In this document: positions 12,408-26,400 of the stretch, piece after piece
Numbering within the stretch: the stretch's first letter is position 1
How the letters are laid out: the number at the start of each line of letters is the position of its first letter
Source: Prunella strophiata
Lineage: Eukaryota > Chordata > Aves > Passeriformes > Prunellidae
Direction of reading: 5' to 3'
NCBI GenBank assembly: GCA_036583965.1
Contig: JAZBQD010000017.1
Span: 26,880,385 to 26,944,384, forward strand
Length of the DNA: 64,000 nucleotides
Notes under the pieces: generated by a model
Told to the model about the DNA's origin: nothing
Databases searched by the model: none
Seen by the model: the letters and a program-made list of their open reading frames with translations, nothing else
Position numbers and translations under genes: made by a program

Positions 12408-15400
12408 CTGCAGGAGGGGAAGAAAAAAAAAGTGGGGGAGAGGGTGGAGACAACAAAGAAAGAAAGGAAAAATGTTTACACAATCTGATCTTTGCATGCC
12501 TCTCAGGCAGCATCGCAGGTGTTTCAAGAAAAACCTGAGTATCAGTGCCATAAACTCACAGATTTGGCCAGCCTGAGCAATGGGCCAATGCATCCCTATG
12601 GGGTCAAATTTTAGCTAGGAAGAAGCAGCCAAGCTTTTAAATCACACAGGTCCTTTTCCAGCTCTGCACTAGAGCAGAGGTTTATACCCCAAAGCTGGAA
12701 ACAATTGCTCAGAATCTAATTTTCTGCACTTAAGAAATAAAAAAAAGAGGAGAGGCCTTTGTGCCACAGTACATTGTTGGGGAAAAGGTCTATAAACAGA
12801 TAATAAGCTGGCTAGGGGAAGGTGGCAGCTTACAGAGCAGGAGCAGAGAGCTCAGTCAGCGAGGAGATGGCTGCAGCCTTTCCACATTGGAGCTTTGTGC
12901 CCGGCAAAGAGAAAGCCAAGCAGTGGGAGCAGCAAGGGCAGGAGGCACCCCTAAACCTGCTGTGGGAAAGGGTGAGACACACCTCTCGGGGTTGGGTTCA
13001 TTCTTCCTGTCCCGGGAATGCCGGATCATTCTGCATTTCCCAATGACCGCATCCGGACGAGATATCCCCATGCCTTTAAACACCAGCCTGTAGAAAGCAA
13101 GTACATAAAACACCCAGCGGATGTGGGATGCTCTGCCGCACCTTCCACAAACAACCACTGGTTTTATGTTTTATCTACTGTGTTTTTTTCTTTGGAGGGG
13201 GCATGTTCCTAATCCACTTCCAAGCCTGCCGACACAAGGAAGGAAAGCCAGTGCTTTTCCACACAGACACCATCTATCGTGCGGAGTAGAGACCTCCCCC
13301 TGCCAACACCAAGATAGCTCACCACACCCTCACTTACACCTCCATCTCCTCCAAACTACACCCAACACCCACATTAACCCTGGTCCAGGCTGCAGACTCG
13401 AATTTGAGTGGGAGTCATCTAGTTTTTAACCCATCTGGATAGGAGCCAGAGGAGCACTTATTTCTTGTGATGTGAAAGCTGTGGTGTTGGGGGAAACCGA
13501 TGTGAATGGTGGTGAAGTAACATAAAGGAGAGACGTGGTCAGAGTCACAGTGGTCCCAGCTGGGACTCCCTGGGTGAGGGGCAGCCCATCTTTGTTTGCA
13601 TGCTCTCTACAAAGCAGCTGCAGAGTTTTTTCATGGACATCAGTGATGAAAAATACTTGATTTCTTGTTTGCCTCTCCCTTTTCATGTAGCATCTTTTGT
13701 TCTTCAAAATCTGAGTGCCCCAAAAAGAAAGGACTGCCACCTTGCTCTGAATGCCCTACCAGAAAGCTGTCCCTTTCTTTGTTTTTTAACAGAAGTGCAA
13801 AACCTCAGGAAGGTACAATTTTTTTTTAACACCTTTCCTGAAGCCAAGAAGAGCTCAGAAACTCTAGAGAAAAGATCACAGAGTGGTTTTGTTACTGAGA
13901 AACATGAAGAAGGCCTCCAAATAGAAGCCCCTCATGATGATTTCTCTCAGTGAATGTTGTGGATATGTGAAGCTGTAAGGTAGCACGTTCATCCTTTGCC
14001 TGGTCTTCCCAGCCTGCCCTGTGAGAACACCTTCATCCTCTCCAGCACTTCCGAGCCTTGCTCAGCTTCCTTTCAGTCAAGCTCACATGGCTCAGCATTA
14101 TACAGACAGCCTGACAAATGGAACTTTCCTGGGAACAAAGGGATCTGCTACAAGGCTGCAGACCCAAAGAAATCGTGGGTTGCATTGGGCAAGGTGGGTC
14201 AAGGCCTCATCCACCTTCAGCTGCATATCCTGAATTCCCTTTTTTGAGCCAGTGCTGGGAGACCCAGAAGCACACTGCCCCATCCAGTGCACTGGTGTGG
14301 ATGCTGGTGAGGCTATAGGGAGAACAAGCAAAGGCAGGGGGAGGGGGCTGGGGTGTGACTTTTCCAACTAGATCCCCTCCCCACTGCCCCGTGGGAGCTG
14401 AGAAAGGCAGTGCCACCACCCAGCAGGAACACACTCTCACTGAGCCAGGAGGTTGCCCACACACCACCTTCACCTTCTGCCTGGAGACACCCCATGTGCC
14501 CCCACACCCAGGTGAGAGCAGCCCATCTGTGTTCATCCCCACCCTGGATGCACCCCAGGGTGCCAAGGAGGAAAAATTATTTACCTGTTATAAATGTCAT
14601 CATCTTCACCACCCCAGCCCCAGTAATTGTTTGGGAACCCATTGATTTTTGTGAACTGCTCTTTGCTCAGGGCAGAGACACCTCCAAAATACTGATTGTA
14701 AGGCAACCTGGAAGCAGAGAAAAGAGCACATTAGAGGAGAAGAGGTGTTAGCCAAGGGGCAGCCTGCCTGCCTGAAAGGGGCTTGCTGCTGCCCTTCACC
14801 CAGCCCACACACAGCCAGCACCCACTGCAAGGCACCTTCCTGCCACAGGAAGCAGCCATGTGTTGTGGTACTCTGGACTCAGCTGAGGGAGAGGGAACTG
14901 GTGGTCTCAGTCCCAAATATATCTGAGAAGTATTTTGCAACTGGAAGTAGCTGCAGCCTTTTACTAAGCAGTACACTGTCCTCAAAGGACAGGCTGAAAT
15001 GCATATCACCTCACCAAAAGTGACATGAATGCCACAGGAGTGGCAAGAGCTCAGACAGACACTGGATGTGCCACAGAGTGTTCTCCTCCTGCAGCTCTAC
15101 TGCTCACCTCCACACCCCTCAGTGCCCCAAAAGGAAGCTTGCAGCTCAAAATTGAGCTGGCAGTGTGACCTTGCATACAGAAAGCCAACCAGCTCCCACC
15201 TGAAACAGGAGAATTCACCAGGACATTGGGGACAGATGAGATTCAGAACCAGAGCATAAGGAGAGGGTCCACACAGGGACCAGCAGGACCTAATACAGAT
15301 TTGTCTCTGCTTTAACAAGCAGAGAAATCCCCAGGGCCATGCATTTCTGTTTTGTTTCACCTTTGTGCAAGAAAGAACTGCAGCTGCTGCAGTGCCAGTG

Positions 15401-15564
15401 GCAGCCCTGCTCCAAGCAGGGCTTGGGTCTGGAGTGGAGACACATGGAGACCCTGCCAACACCACCACTGCTATGGCTTCAGCACTACTGGCCACCACAG
15501 GGTCATGACCAGTCTTCACTTTATAGATGAGCTTTTAAACTCCTCTGTGGGGATTTGGTACAGG

Positions 15565-15612
<48 letters not shown>

Positions 15613-18600
15613 ACACGTTTTTGTTCAGAACATAAACCCAAATGTATGCTGCAAGAAGTTTCCCTCTGTGCTGCTCTCATGTACCAGGGCAGGTCTCTCA
15701 GTGGCATAAAACCAAACAGCCAAGAAATTTTTGTCTTGCTCTTAAAATAGTGTCTGATGCAGTCTTTTTAAAGCTGCACATAATTCTCACTGTGTGAGAG
15801 TGTCTCACTTTTCAGACTGGGTGGAAACACTAGCTGTCTTCCAGCTTCCAGACTGAAATACAAGAAGGGATATGTGGGCATCTGCAAAACGAAGGCTGCT
15901 TGGCTCTTCCTCACCCTTCGTTTCACCTTCCAGAAGCTGTGAATTTTAATAAACTGCTCAGCTGCATTTCTCCGCCTTCCTCCCCTGCAGCCACCCACTC
16001 CCTGCAGGGCCGTGCACGTTAAGACAGGCTTTTGGGAGAGATGCTTTCCCATGCTTTCAGTGGTGGGCGGGGATGTGTAACACTGCGCCTGCCCTGCTAG
16101 GCTGGCAGCGGTATTAGGAAACAGATGCCACTCCAAAAGGCGTCTCACCGAAATCCAAATTTATCCATGGATACAGAGAGGTGCCGTGGCTGGCTGTAAC
16201 ATTTGTAGGTGTTCCTGTCATCCATTGGGATGAGGTCTACATCACTAAACACAAAGCAATCATAGTCATACTCCTTCAAGGCCTCTGAAAATCCAATATT
16301 CAGCAGTTTAGCACGGTTAAATTCTTCTTCTCCATCCTAATTTAAAAACAAATAAAAACAATTAAATGACTTAAATTTGACAGTTCACATCAGCAGTTTC
16401 TTACCTGTTGCCAGATGCCAGTGTTGCTGCAGAGGGCTGATATGCCCTGATGATGGACTGAGCTCGAGCCCAAGCACTGCCCTTGCATCACCCATGGCAT
16501 GTTTGCAGCAGACCTCCAGTGACCCCAAATGCTGCCTGCAGGACAATGACACCTGGGACAGACGCCAACCGTGGGGGCAGGAAAAACAGCTGAGGAAAGG
16601 CTGGACACAGCTCAGCTCCCATCTTTTGGTGGGAGCCTCCAAGAGGGCAGGTTTGATACAATAGTAAGCAGTCCCTATGTCCCACTCCATGCACAGGCAA
16701 TTAAGGATTGAATTTTCTTATACAGGGCAAGCAAGTGGGACTTCCTGGAGTGGTAGAGAAAAGCAAAAAGAGGTGAGCTCCTTTGGAAGAAGGGACTCTT
16801 GCTACAGGGGGAAACACTGGCAGTGCTTTAGTTTACAGCCATGGCAAGGACTGTAGACCAAAACCTTGCTGTGGCCAGAATTCTGGCCAGAATTTCAGCA
16901 TCCTCCTCCTAAGCTTTGCCACAACATAGCTGTGAGAGTGCGGCACAGCCACTGCTGAGCAACGTGTGATCACACGCCAGACCGGATTTGCAAAGCACGA
17001 GATGGCAGCAGGAGCCAGGGTCTGATGCTCTGCTGCTCACCTCTGACCCTCTGCCAAGCCCTGAGCAGCCAGAGAGGCAGGCTGCTCCCTGGGCCCTGGG
17101 CAGCAGGTTTGGCACATGGCTGTGGCACACAGCCTTGGTTACTGCATGGCAGGCCAGCACGAGCTGATTCCTGAAAGGGCTACAGCTTGAGAGGTGGGTG
17201 CTGCCGCTGCTGCAGTGGCATATCCCCTTCTTTGGTGCTCTTCCACCACCATTCATCTGTCCTGGGGGCCTCGATGGGAAAATGCAATCAGGAAGGCTCT
17301 CACCGTGATGGGAAGGACTTGAAAAGAGCTGACACTACAGCAGGGCATATTTATCCCAGGGCAAGCACAGCTAATGAAGGGGCTGGCAAAAAGCAGGGCA
17401 AGAAAATCTCCACTTTCCTCCCCAAGTAATGAAGCACCTGAGGAGAACCTGTTCGGCCTTTTTCAGGCAAAAACATTTCAAAAGCACATGTGGATTTGAG
17501 CACAAGTACAGGCTTGAAAATTGCTGACTATTTTAGCTTTTTAGCTAAAAGATCGTACCAAAAACCCAAGAATACTGCTGGTTTGAGAGTAAGGATTTCC
17601 AATTGAAGACCCCACTCTGCAGCAGCAGCTTCAAACCCAAACCCTGTACAAGGGAACAGAGCGGGTAGAAAGAAACTCATAGGGCATTGCTCAAAGAGAC
17701 TGAAGGCTTTTGCCAGCCTGGAAACCAAGACTGCCAAATCCATTCCACTTTTAGTCCTCCACACTAAGCAGTGTTAAGACAAAGGACTCCCCCACTGTGC
17801 AAGCTGTCCCCCCACCCTGCACTACCTACACCCAACATGGGATACAAATCAAGGATGGATAAAATACTGTGCCCAAGGAGCAGCAGCTTGAAACACACTC
17901 TTTGTAATGGCTCTATCTGGTTAATAAGCAATCATTTTGGTAACTATTTAATCCAGACTGATTAACAGATCTGCTGCTGAAGAGCCAATGCAGGTTCTTA
18001 AAACAGCCCCAAGTATATTCCAAATGAAGGTTTTAAAATGCAAGTGTCAAACCAGTTTTCAAAAGCATTCCTCACCTGCCTTGGGCATAAATGACTTCAC
18101 AGGGAGGAGTAAGCTTTCATGGAAGAGGATCTGAGCAAATTCTCAGCATCCTCACCCAAAACAAAAGGGTTCACACAACAATATGATGGTGGGTGGACCA
18201 TCATCATCATGCATAAAGCAAGAGCAGTGAAAACTCAAGTACAGAAAATGAAGGCAAGTGGAACAAAGAGGCTGGGGAGAGGAAGCAGCTGAGGTCATGA
18301 GATTGGAAGGTTTTCTTTCCCCAGCAAAGGCTGCTGCCCCAGCCCTAGCTGCCCAGGACTCCTCAGGTCCCAGGACACCAAACCCAAACTTGGCTCCAAG
18401 GTTCTGAGGGGCACTCGCCCTGGTGCTGGTGCAAAGTGCAACGTGCTCACTCCTCAAAGCAGCTGCTGGGGCCAGTCTAGGAGAGCGGCCTCATTTCATA
18501 TCCTTTGGCTGCTCTTTTCCTAATGAAATTCAAGGCAAAGGGCAACAATTTTGTTACCAGCAGAGGCTTAGCTGTAATTAACCAGTGCCTTCGGGTAGCC

Positions 18601-20454
18601 TCTAACTCTTCTGGGTGACACATGGGGATTAACAGTGCTACAAGCAACTGTGTTTTTAAACCTCTCCCCAAAAAATCTCAAAGCACAGAGAGTTTTGCAC
18701 CAAGAGCATGTAAGACCCTTCCTGCCACCTCACCCACAGGACCCTGGCAGAGTTTACACTGGAGCCCTGTGCATGGAGAGGGACAGGACACAGGGCAAAC
18801 ACTACATGTGGGCATTGCCACTCTTCTCCCAAATGGCCACACAGCTTCACACTCTGGCATCCAAAAGACTAAGAAGATGGGAATCACAACCTATACAAGA
18901 AAACAAAGAACCCTCTCCAAGCCATTTTTTACTAACTTTACAGTGAGCATGTAGCTCATGCAGCAAACTTGGCAAGGCTGTTACCACCTGTGACTGCTTT
19001 GATGACAGGAGGTTGGTTTTCTCTCCCAGAAGTTATGTGGGGCTTTAACACAATATATTGGAACAGAAAAAAAGACTGACAAGAGGTTTAGCTTTTTGCA
19101 GAAGCTCTGTTTCTTTACCTAAGGCAATGTGGAAGCATTGGCGTGCTTGAGGTATCTCAGATTCAAATCTCTCAAAACTCACATGCACGCTGCAATCTTT
19201 GACTGATCCCCGACATTTTGGAAAAACAGCCAAACAACAAACCAGAGCTGTGAAAACTTCCTTCCAGGTCAGCAAGAGCACGGTACCCACCAGTGACCCT
19301 GGAGAAAGTAGGTAAAGTGCAACTAAAAAAACCTCAATCCCTCGCCTCTGCCTGGTAGCTTGTCATCCCATGAATGCTGCTTTTTGTCACAAAGAAATGG
19401 ATTAGTTAGGACTTGCTCGGACAGAGGTGCATTATCCTGAAGAGTGAGGCAGCACTCAGAGGACTGCTAGTTTGACAATGCAGTCAAGCTCTGGACATAG
19501 CCTCTGTGCTTTCCTAGGCTTTCAGACAGAAAATATGTAGTCCAAGCACATTTTTGCTATTTTCTTTTTCCTGACAATTTTGTCCCAATGCTCTCTTGTC
19601 CTGAAACTTAACCCAGGTCTGAGTTCAGTGGTGGTGCCCAGCACCTGCGCCTGGTTCCTGAATTAACTCTCTCTTGTCACTCCCAGAACAAATTGCTGCC
19701 TCAGTCCTGCAAGGTCTGACACTGACACTGCTTGCACCTGGAGGTGAATGATCAGCCTGAGCAGAACAACATCCAGGCTTTTTTACTTCCCATCCCTTAC
19801 CTCAGCTGAATCTGGTTTGTTCAGCCAGACCTGCCAAAGGAGGGCTCCTTTTTTTTTAGTGCTAGACAGAAAAAATTGAGGTTTTTGGAATCGTTACTCA
19901 AACTAAAGTAGTTGCAAACCAGCAAGAAGCCACATGTCCTGACTTTGTTCTGCCTCCCACGTCTATACAGGAGGCAGCTCTGTGATTCCTCCTGCAGACA
20001 GCACAGATGAAATGTGGCTGCATCTCTCTCACCTGAATCCTACGCTCATCTGATGTTGGGGAGGGAATGGTGAGGATGTATGCTTCTGGCCAACAAGGAG
20101 AGCCATCACCTCCAGTGGGAGCTTGCTAGCTAAGTCAGGGGTACACTGAGATAACCTGAACCACACATGCAATATCCAAAGGGGAGGTCCTTGCTCCAGT
20201 GGACTTGACCAGGTAGAAATAAATATCCAGAGCCATAGAGAGATATCAGGAGATTACTTTGGTGTTTCTCTGTCACAGGGTGTTTTGAGGTCTCAGCACA
20301 ATTACACTGGGCAGTGGGAGAGAGCAGCCACAGTGGAAACCTGCTTCCCCTGCCACTGCAAGGGTAAGCAGGAGCTGAGCACAGTTCCCTCCTTTGCCCG
20401 CATACCTGATACCCCCTGCAAAGTAACACGAGTAAGAGTGATGCCCCAGCCACT

Positions 20455-20488
<34 letters not shown>

Positions 20489-23400
20489 CTCTCTGGAAAA
20501 CTGCTACCAAGACACTGCAAATAGCACCAGGGGCCAGTGGAAAATGGTTGAACAACTGCCCAGTTTCCAGGGAATTGGCTAAGTCTTCCCTTTCCCAAAC
20601 TTTAGTCTGGCTGCATGGGCATTTGCATAGGCTGAAATGCAGTGAGAAGATTAATTTCTAGAGCTGAGCATCTAGAATGGCCACAGGTGTGGGAGAACAC
20701 ATGGACAATGGTGGGAGTGAGCAGAGGGCTGAGGGAGATGCTGCAGATTCATCACCTGTGTGGCACTGATGGGCCCTGGGCAGAGCGTGCCCAGCCATGT
20801 GTCCTCATCTCAGATTTGCCTGAAAAAGCCTCCAACGCACAGGGCTTGGGTTTTTCTAGGGGTGGAGTGTGCAAGGTGAAACACAATACGTTATTTTCCA
20901 CTGGCTCCTGTTACCTGCTGGACATTTTACAAACATCATCCCCCTGACTTGAGCCAAGTCCTACTCAGAGGCACTCAGGCACGCGAGAACAGCACGGTGG
21001 AGACACAATGGACTCGTGACAGAAACACATTGCGCTGAAAGGAAGAAGTTTGACATTACCAGTGCAGCAGTAGCAGGGCTCAGCACTCCTCTTTCTTTCT
21101 ATGAGATGCGGAGCACAGAAGAGCATGTAGGCAGCGTGTAAGAACCAGATCACACAGTAATTCTCCTTGCTTCAGTGATTGCTTTGATATAGACAGGATT
21201 AACAAGTAAAGGTAATATTTCCCCACTAGAAGGAAAAATAAAATAAAAAAAAAAAAAAAAGGAGGGCAGATGCAAAGGGAAGGACAGACAAGAAAAAGAG
21301 AAAAGCAATTGTCAAGACAGCAGAGAAATAAGACTGTTTTCCTACTGTACTTTTGGAAGAATTAATACATTTTCTGCATCTCTCTCTATTCAGTGCTCCC
21401 ACTCACCCTTGGGAGATGCATCCAGCGGTTTTACTACCACTGACCACTCCACTTCTTCTAGACACGACTTATTGGAGGCATGCAGAAGGAGAACGTTTAT
21501 TTTACAAATTAAGTAGTCTTGCTAACCTATATCTGCTGGGTGTGGCCAGGGTATATATACCCTGTGTACTGCATTTTATTCTCACTCAAACTATGCCCAA
21601 GGGTTGCACCTGAGAAAAAGCATTTGCTTCAGAGACGTCTGTGAGAGTTAACTGTAAAGGACACAGCCCTGGTGCTGGAGAATAGGACCACAGAAGAGGA
21701 GTAGCCAGCAACACAGGGCAGTGCAAGCCAGCATGCACCATCACAGCAGCAGCAGGGACTCCAACCAGGCTTCAGACTCTGCCTGCCTTCAGGGGCAGCA
21801 GCACTGCTTTCCTCACCCTGGAACACCCCCGATGGGGAAACACCACCTCCAGCTGCACTGCCAGCTCTTCACAGTGGAGGCAGTTGCTCTCCCACAAGCG
21901 ATGCCCCAGACCACGTGCAGGCAGCTCTCACAGCTGGCGGGTGACTACACCTGCCTGGGAAAGCAGCAGGACCACTGCTGGAAGCCACACCGCCCTCTCC
22001 AGAGCAGGCAGGCACCACCTGCACCCCTGACCAGCAGGGTCTGCAGCTCAGCCAGCCCTGTGGCACCAGCAGCTCACACAGGCAGACGCTGCACGTGCAA
22101 GGAGACGCAGCCCGAAGCGCCTCCGCGCCGCAGCGGCACCAGCTGCTCCTTGCTTTACACAGGATGGGTTTCCTCACAGGGCTCAATTTTAGGCCACAGC
22201 ATGCCAGTCCACATGCTGCAGAAATGCCTCGTGTCCTCAGCAGCGTGGCTGCCAGGCCACAAGCACAGTCAGATGCAGACACCGAGCCATCTTGGCTGCT
22301 GTGCTGGGGAACTACAGCTAATTCCCCAGAAATCTCTTTTGTCCTCATCTCTGGCACCCTGGAAATGAGCAAAGCAAGAGAAATTGTAGTAATGGAGTAC
22401 CAGTTTCTCTCTCGTGATAAGTCTCCCCCTACTTTCAAGTCTGTGACGAAATTCATCGCTTGGGTAACCATTTTAAATATTCATGGTGTTTGATATGCCC
22501 AAACACACCAGCTGATCCAAGCAGAAGTTTAAAGAGCTAACACTTAAAGAAGCATGTTATTTCATCTCAGCTCTTACTGAGCTGAGAAAACAGGAAAAAA
22601 ATACATATCCAAGAGAGAAACTGCAGTGGAATTGTCCAGAAGGTGGTCTCTGCTGAGGCTCTGCCCTTTCACTCTGCAGCCTCTACAAATGCCTGCACAT
22701 TTTAAGCCTTTCCAAGGGTGAACAACACTCATTCATTTGAACACCATTATGCTATAAATTAAAAACAGCTTGTCTTGAGTGAAATGTGCATTTTTATGCC
22801 TTTCATTTTTTAAAAGGCAGACTGAAGGTCACCAGATAGCAAGAAAAAAAAGCCCCAAAACCAAAAAGTCCAAGAACTTCCCTATGATTGCTTTTATCTT
22901 TTCTATTCCCCTGAAGACAACCACTTACCTGCCCCACTACCACAGCTTTGTTTTCTCCACCCTGATTTTATGCACTAACATGAACAGTGAAATCCTACGT
23001 ATTTATGGCAAACTAGGCATTAATATCAACTTGTCACCTTAAAAATCTCTGCTTGCTATTCCTGCAGCAGTTGATGCAAGGACATTTGGAAAGAGATAAT
23101 TAATTTGCTTGTGCTATTAGGAATTCTTTCCTTCTCACCAAGTGGTTTCTTTAAGCAGAAACTCTTAAGAGTGAATTGCACCTGAGCAGAAGTGGGGATC
23201 ACAGGTTTTCCACCAAAAGCATTGAAGCCAAATTTTTCTTCCTTTTCTTTTTCTTTTTTTAAGCAACCTTATTCCTGCCTGCCAGCCTATTGCTTTTCAA
23301 AGTAAAGCAACCATTCCTCTATTTTAAGGGGCACAGGCACTGTTGTGACAGCTGTGTAAAAGCTTGTCTCCAGCATCTTACCTGGTTGATAACATACACT

Positions 23401-26400
23401 CCATAATCCAGTTGCTGCCTTTGGAGAATTGGGTGCAGGTAATAGAGCCAGTACTTCAGGTGCTCCTCTCGGTTCCTGAATGGAATGATTATTGCTACTT
23501 TCTGAAGTGCTATACAGTCCTTCGGAGCAAAACGACCTCCTGCTTTGACCTGTGGGTTTATTCTTGCCACTTCTTCCAGGTTTACGGGCTGGGAGAACTC
23601 CACACGTAGTGCACCAACTGGAAGAGAGTCATAACACAAAGCAAATTAACACACACAATCTGCTTCTCTGAGCATACATCCTTTACACACATCAGGGTTT
23701 TGGTTGGGTCTGGCTTTTAAGAAACAGAGCTTTTGGTCCAAACAGGATACCATCAGTGCTTGGAGGTACTGAAGCTTGAACCATCCATAGCCAAAGCAAC
23801 CTCACACCACCAAGTCAGAGCAAACCCACAAACAATGTGTCCTCTTGGTATCAGAGCCCAAACGAGTCAGTGACACTGAGACCTGCAAATCCTACAGTCT
23901 GTGTGGCCAACCAAGAGCTGTGTTCCCACTGGCACATGCACCACAAAACCTGCCTGAAGTATTGCCCTCTGGGCTCTCACCCACCTCAGGCAGCCCAAGA
24001 GTCAAGTACTTCAAAAATAGTTCTGCTGTCCTACCGACAAAATCACCTATGGCTAGTCAAATGCGAAGTGAATAAAATCCCTTTCCTATGTTTTTTTCTT
24101 ATAGATATTTTCAGTGTTCTGTAGACATGCCACTTATTTATTAGAAGTTCTGTATTAGAAATGCTAAAAAAAAAAAACTTACTCAGATTTGCATTCAGGT
24201 TGGCATTTCCTGCAGATGGTTTCAAAAGTGGCAGGTTTTGAAACAATGTGTCAAAACCAGGTTAAAAGTGAGAAGTCCAGGTGGCACCTTTCAGAATGGC
24301 CAGGCTGGCCCTTCTATTTGCTTCCAGCTGCTCCAGCACACCAATGGAGTGACTCACCACAAAAGCCCAAGGAAGGGCCTCTCCTGCTGCCACGTCCTGC
24401 TTCCAGCACCAGCCAGTCAACAAACTGCACTTGGCACAAACTCTGCAGTGGGGGGTTGCTGAGGGCCCCCTGCATAAGGCATAGATCAACCATAAATACC
24501 AGTCTGAGGATCACCCCTTAGGGATTTGGCTGCTGTACCCTCCCCTTCTCCTCCATTTGGGTGTGTTTGAGTCTCCTGCCTCGCAAATGCTACCGCCTCA
24601 CATTTTTTGCAGAGACCCCAGGTCCCCAAGGTGGGGTACACTGCCCTGAGGGAGCCCCTTGAGAAGGAGCACAGGTGACTTATGGAGCTCAAAAAGGCAG
24701 CAGTAGTCACAATCTACCTTGTGCATTCCATAACATGTGACTACTAAAAAAAGCAGAAATAATTCTCCAGACTCATGGCTCATTCCCTGGTTATTTAGAA
24801 GAAGCAACTGTAGTTTGGTTGTGCTGCTTCACTAACCTGTGCTCACTCACACTGCAGAGGACAAGGAGGAGACTGGCCAAGCTGGCAGAGGTGCTCGGTG
24901 TACCTCCAGAGGCAGCAGGGAAGCTTTGCTGCATAGCACCTACACAGTGGCAGGATGCAAAGGGATCTCCTGATCTCTGCATTTTGCACTGGTTACATGG
25001 GCAAGTTTCCCTCTCATGTGAGGAGAAGGCAGCGATTTCTCAGACTGCAGGGGCACTGGGATCAGTCTGCCCACGCTCCCAGCAATTCCCAGCTGCACTG
25101 CTGACACCTGTGCCTGGTTCTGCACCATCTCTGCCCCATGGTACAAGCTGGGCCCTGTGGATGTTGCCCTGAAGCTGCAGGGCCAGGGCTGAAGCTCTCT
25201 GCTCTGAAGTCTAAATGTGGCTTGCAGGGAGAGCTCAGAAGGTGCTCTGCAGCAGGAGGAAGAGATAAAAATTGGAGGAACTGGGGCAGGAAGGAACACG
25301 CAGTGGAATGACCAGGACTGGGGCTCAGGATCAGGGGCCAGGCACAGCCATCCTCGTGCCTGTGGGACAGGCATCTTATCAATGAGGCCAGAGGTGGCAG
25401 GAGGGGGAGACAGTACATTTCATATTTCTGCTGAATTTGGGGGCTGTTTCCACAGCATGGTGGCGAGTATTTTTCCAAAACAGTCTCTGGCCCCAGCCCA
25501 CTTGCACACCCACTTCCCCCAGCCATCCCTGTGCCCATGAGTGTCACCTCCATTAGGAGACTAGCACTCAGAGCTAGGATGATGCTACACTTTTGTGATT
25601 TTAAAACAGCAGAGGGCATTGCACTGGGCATGCTTCACCTAACTGGTCACGGCCAGCAAAAGGGATTATGTTGGGCATCTGTGCCTGGGGACTTTATTTT
25701 CCCATCCTTCTTGCACCTGGTTGCCAGAAGCAGGACCTGCTGGGATGCTGCAGGAAGCAGAGGGGCAGAAGCAACACATTCCCTGGCAGGGCCCTGCCAG
25801 CCTAGTCCATTGCCAGGCACTGGGTGTGGCTGCTGTCCCATCAAACAAGCCTGTTCCTGTTGGGACAAGCTGGGCTCTGTGTTCCCAGTTACTGGACTCT
25901 TCTCCCAGTTGCTGCTCCCAAGAAGCGACTGCAAGCCCCATCAGACTGGAGAATGCTTTCTGGTTTAACAAACAAAGGTTCTTTTAATGTCTCAAACCCA
26001 CTCGGAGTGAGGCAGGAGGAAATGAAAGTCTGCCATTTAGGTGAACTTACAGAGGAAATCTCCCACTGGTGACTTGTGAGCTCCAGCTGGGCAAGGACAG
26101 CCACAAGCATTTGGAACTGCAAACAGCATTTTGCTGGCTGGCATCCAGCAGCCCCCCAAGGCGAAACACAGACCACTCATCCTGCCAGCACTCACTCTTG
26201 CTTGCCTTACAGAGACTGGAACATTGGCAAGGAAAAAATGGGAGCAGAAAGCATATTCATTGTAAAAAACAGCTGCAGAAGGCAGAGATTTAACAGTTTC
26301 ATAGTCTTGAAGGGCATTGGAGAGAAGTGATCTCTGCGGCTCCAACCTCCTGCTTAATGAATCAGTTTTAAGGGCAGCACACCTTGTCACAAATACTGCC

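Larger units (their letters stand above)
12408..16148 (-). other. B4GALT1: B4GALT1 introns 3, 4 and 5 (between exons 3 and 6)
   Basis: These three short introns (about 1.44, 1.50 and 0.58 kb) separate exons 3-4, 4-5 and 5-6, which lie within this span. Apart from a 43-nt A run at 15,565-15,607 I see no repeat or extra exon. Open frames here show no protein-family signature. Confidence 0.7.

Noticed and set aside
21721..22471. Opposed open frames of 215 and 200 residues in B4GALT1 intron 2
   Set aside because: They have no domain or conserved motif and are explained by locally high GC. Kept only as a possible regulatory block.
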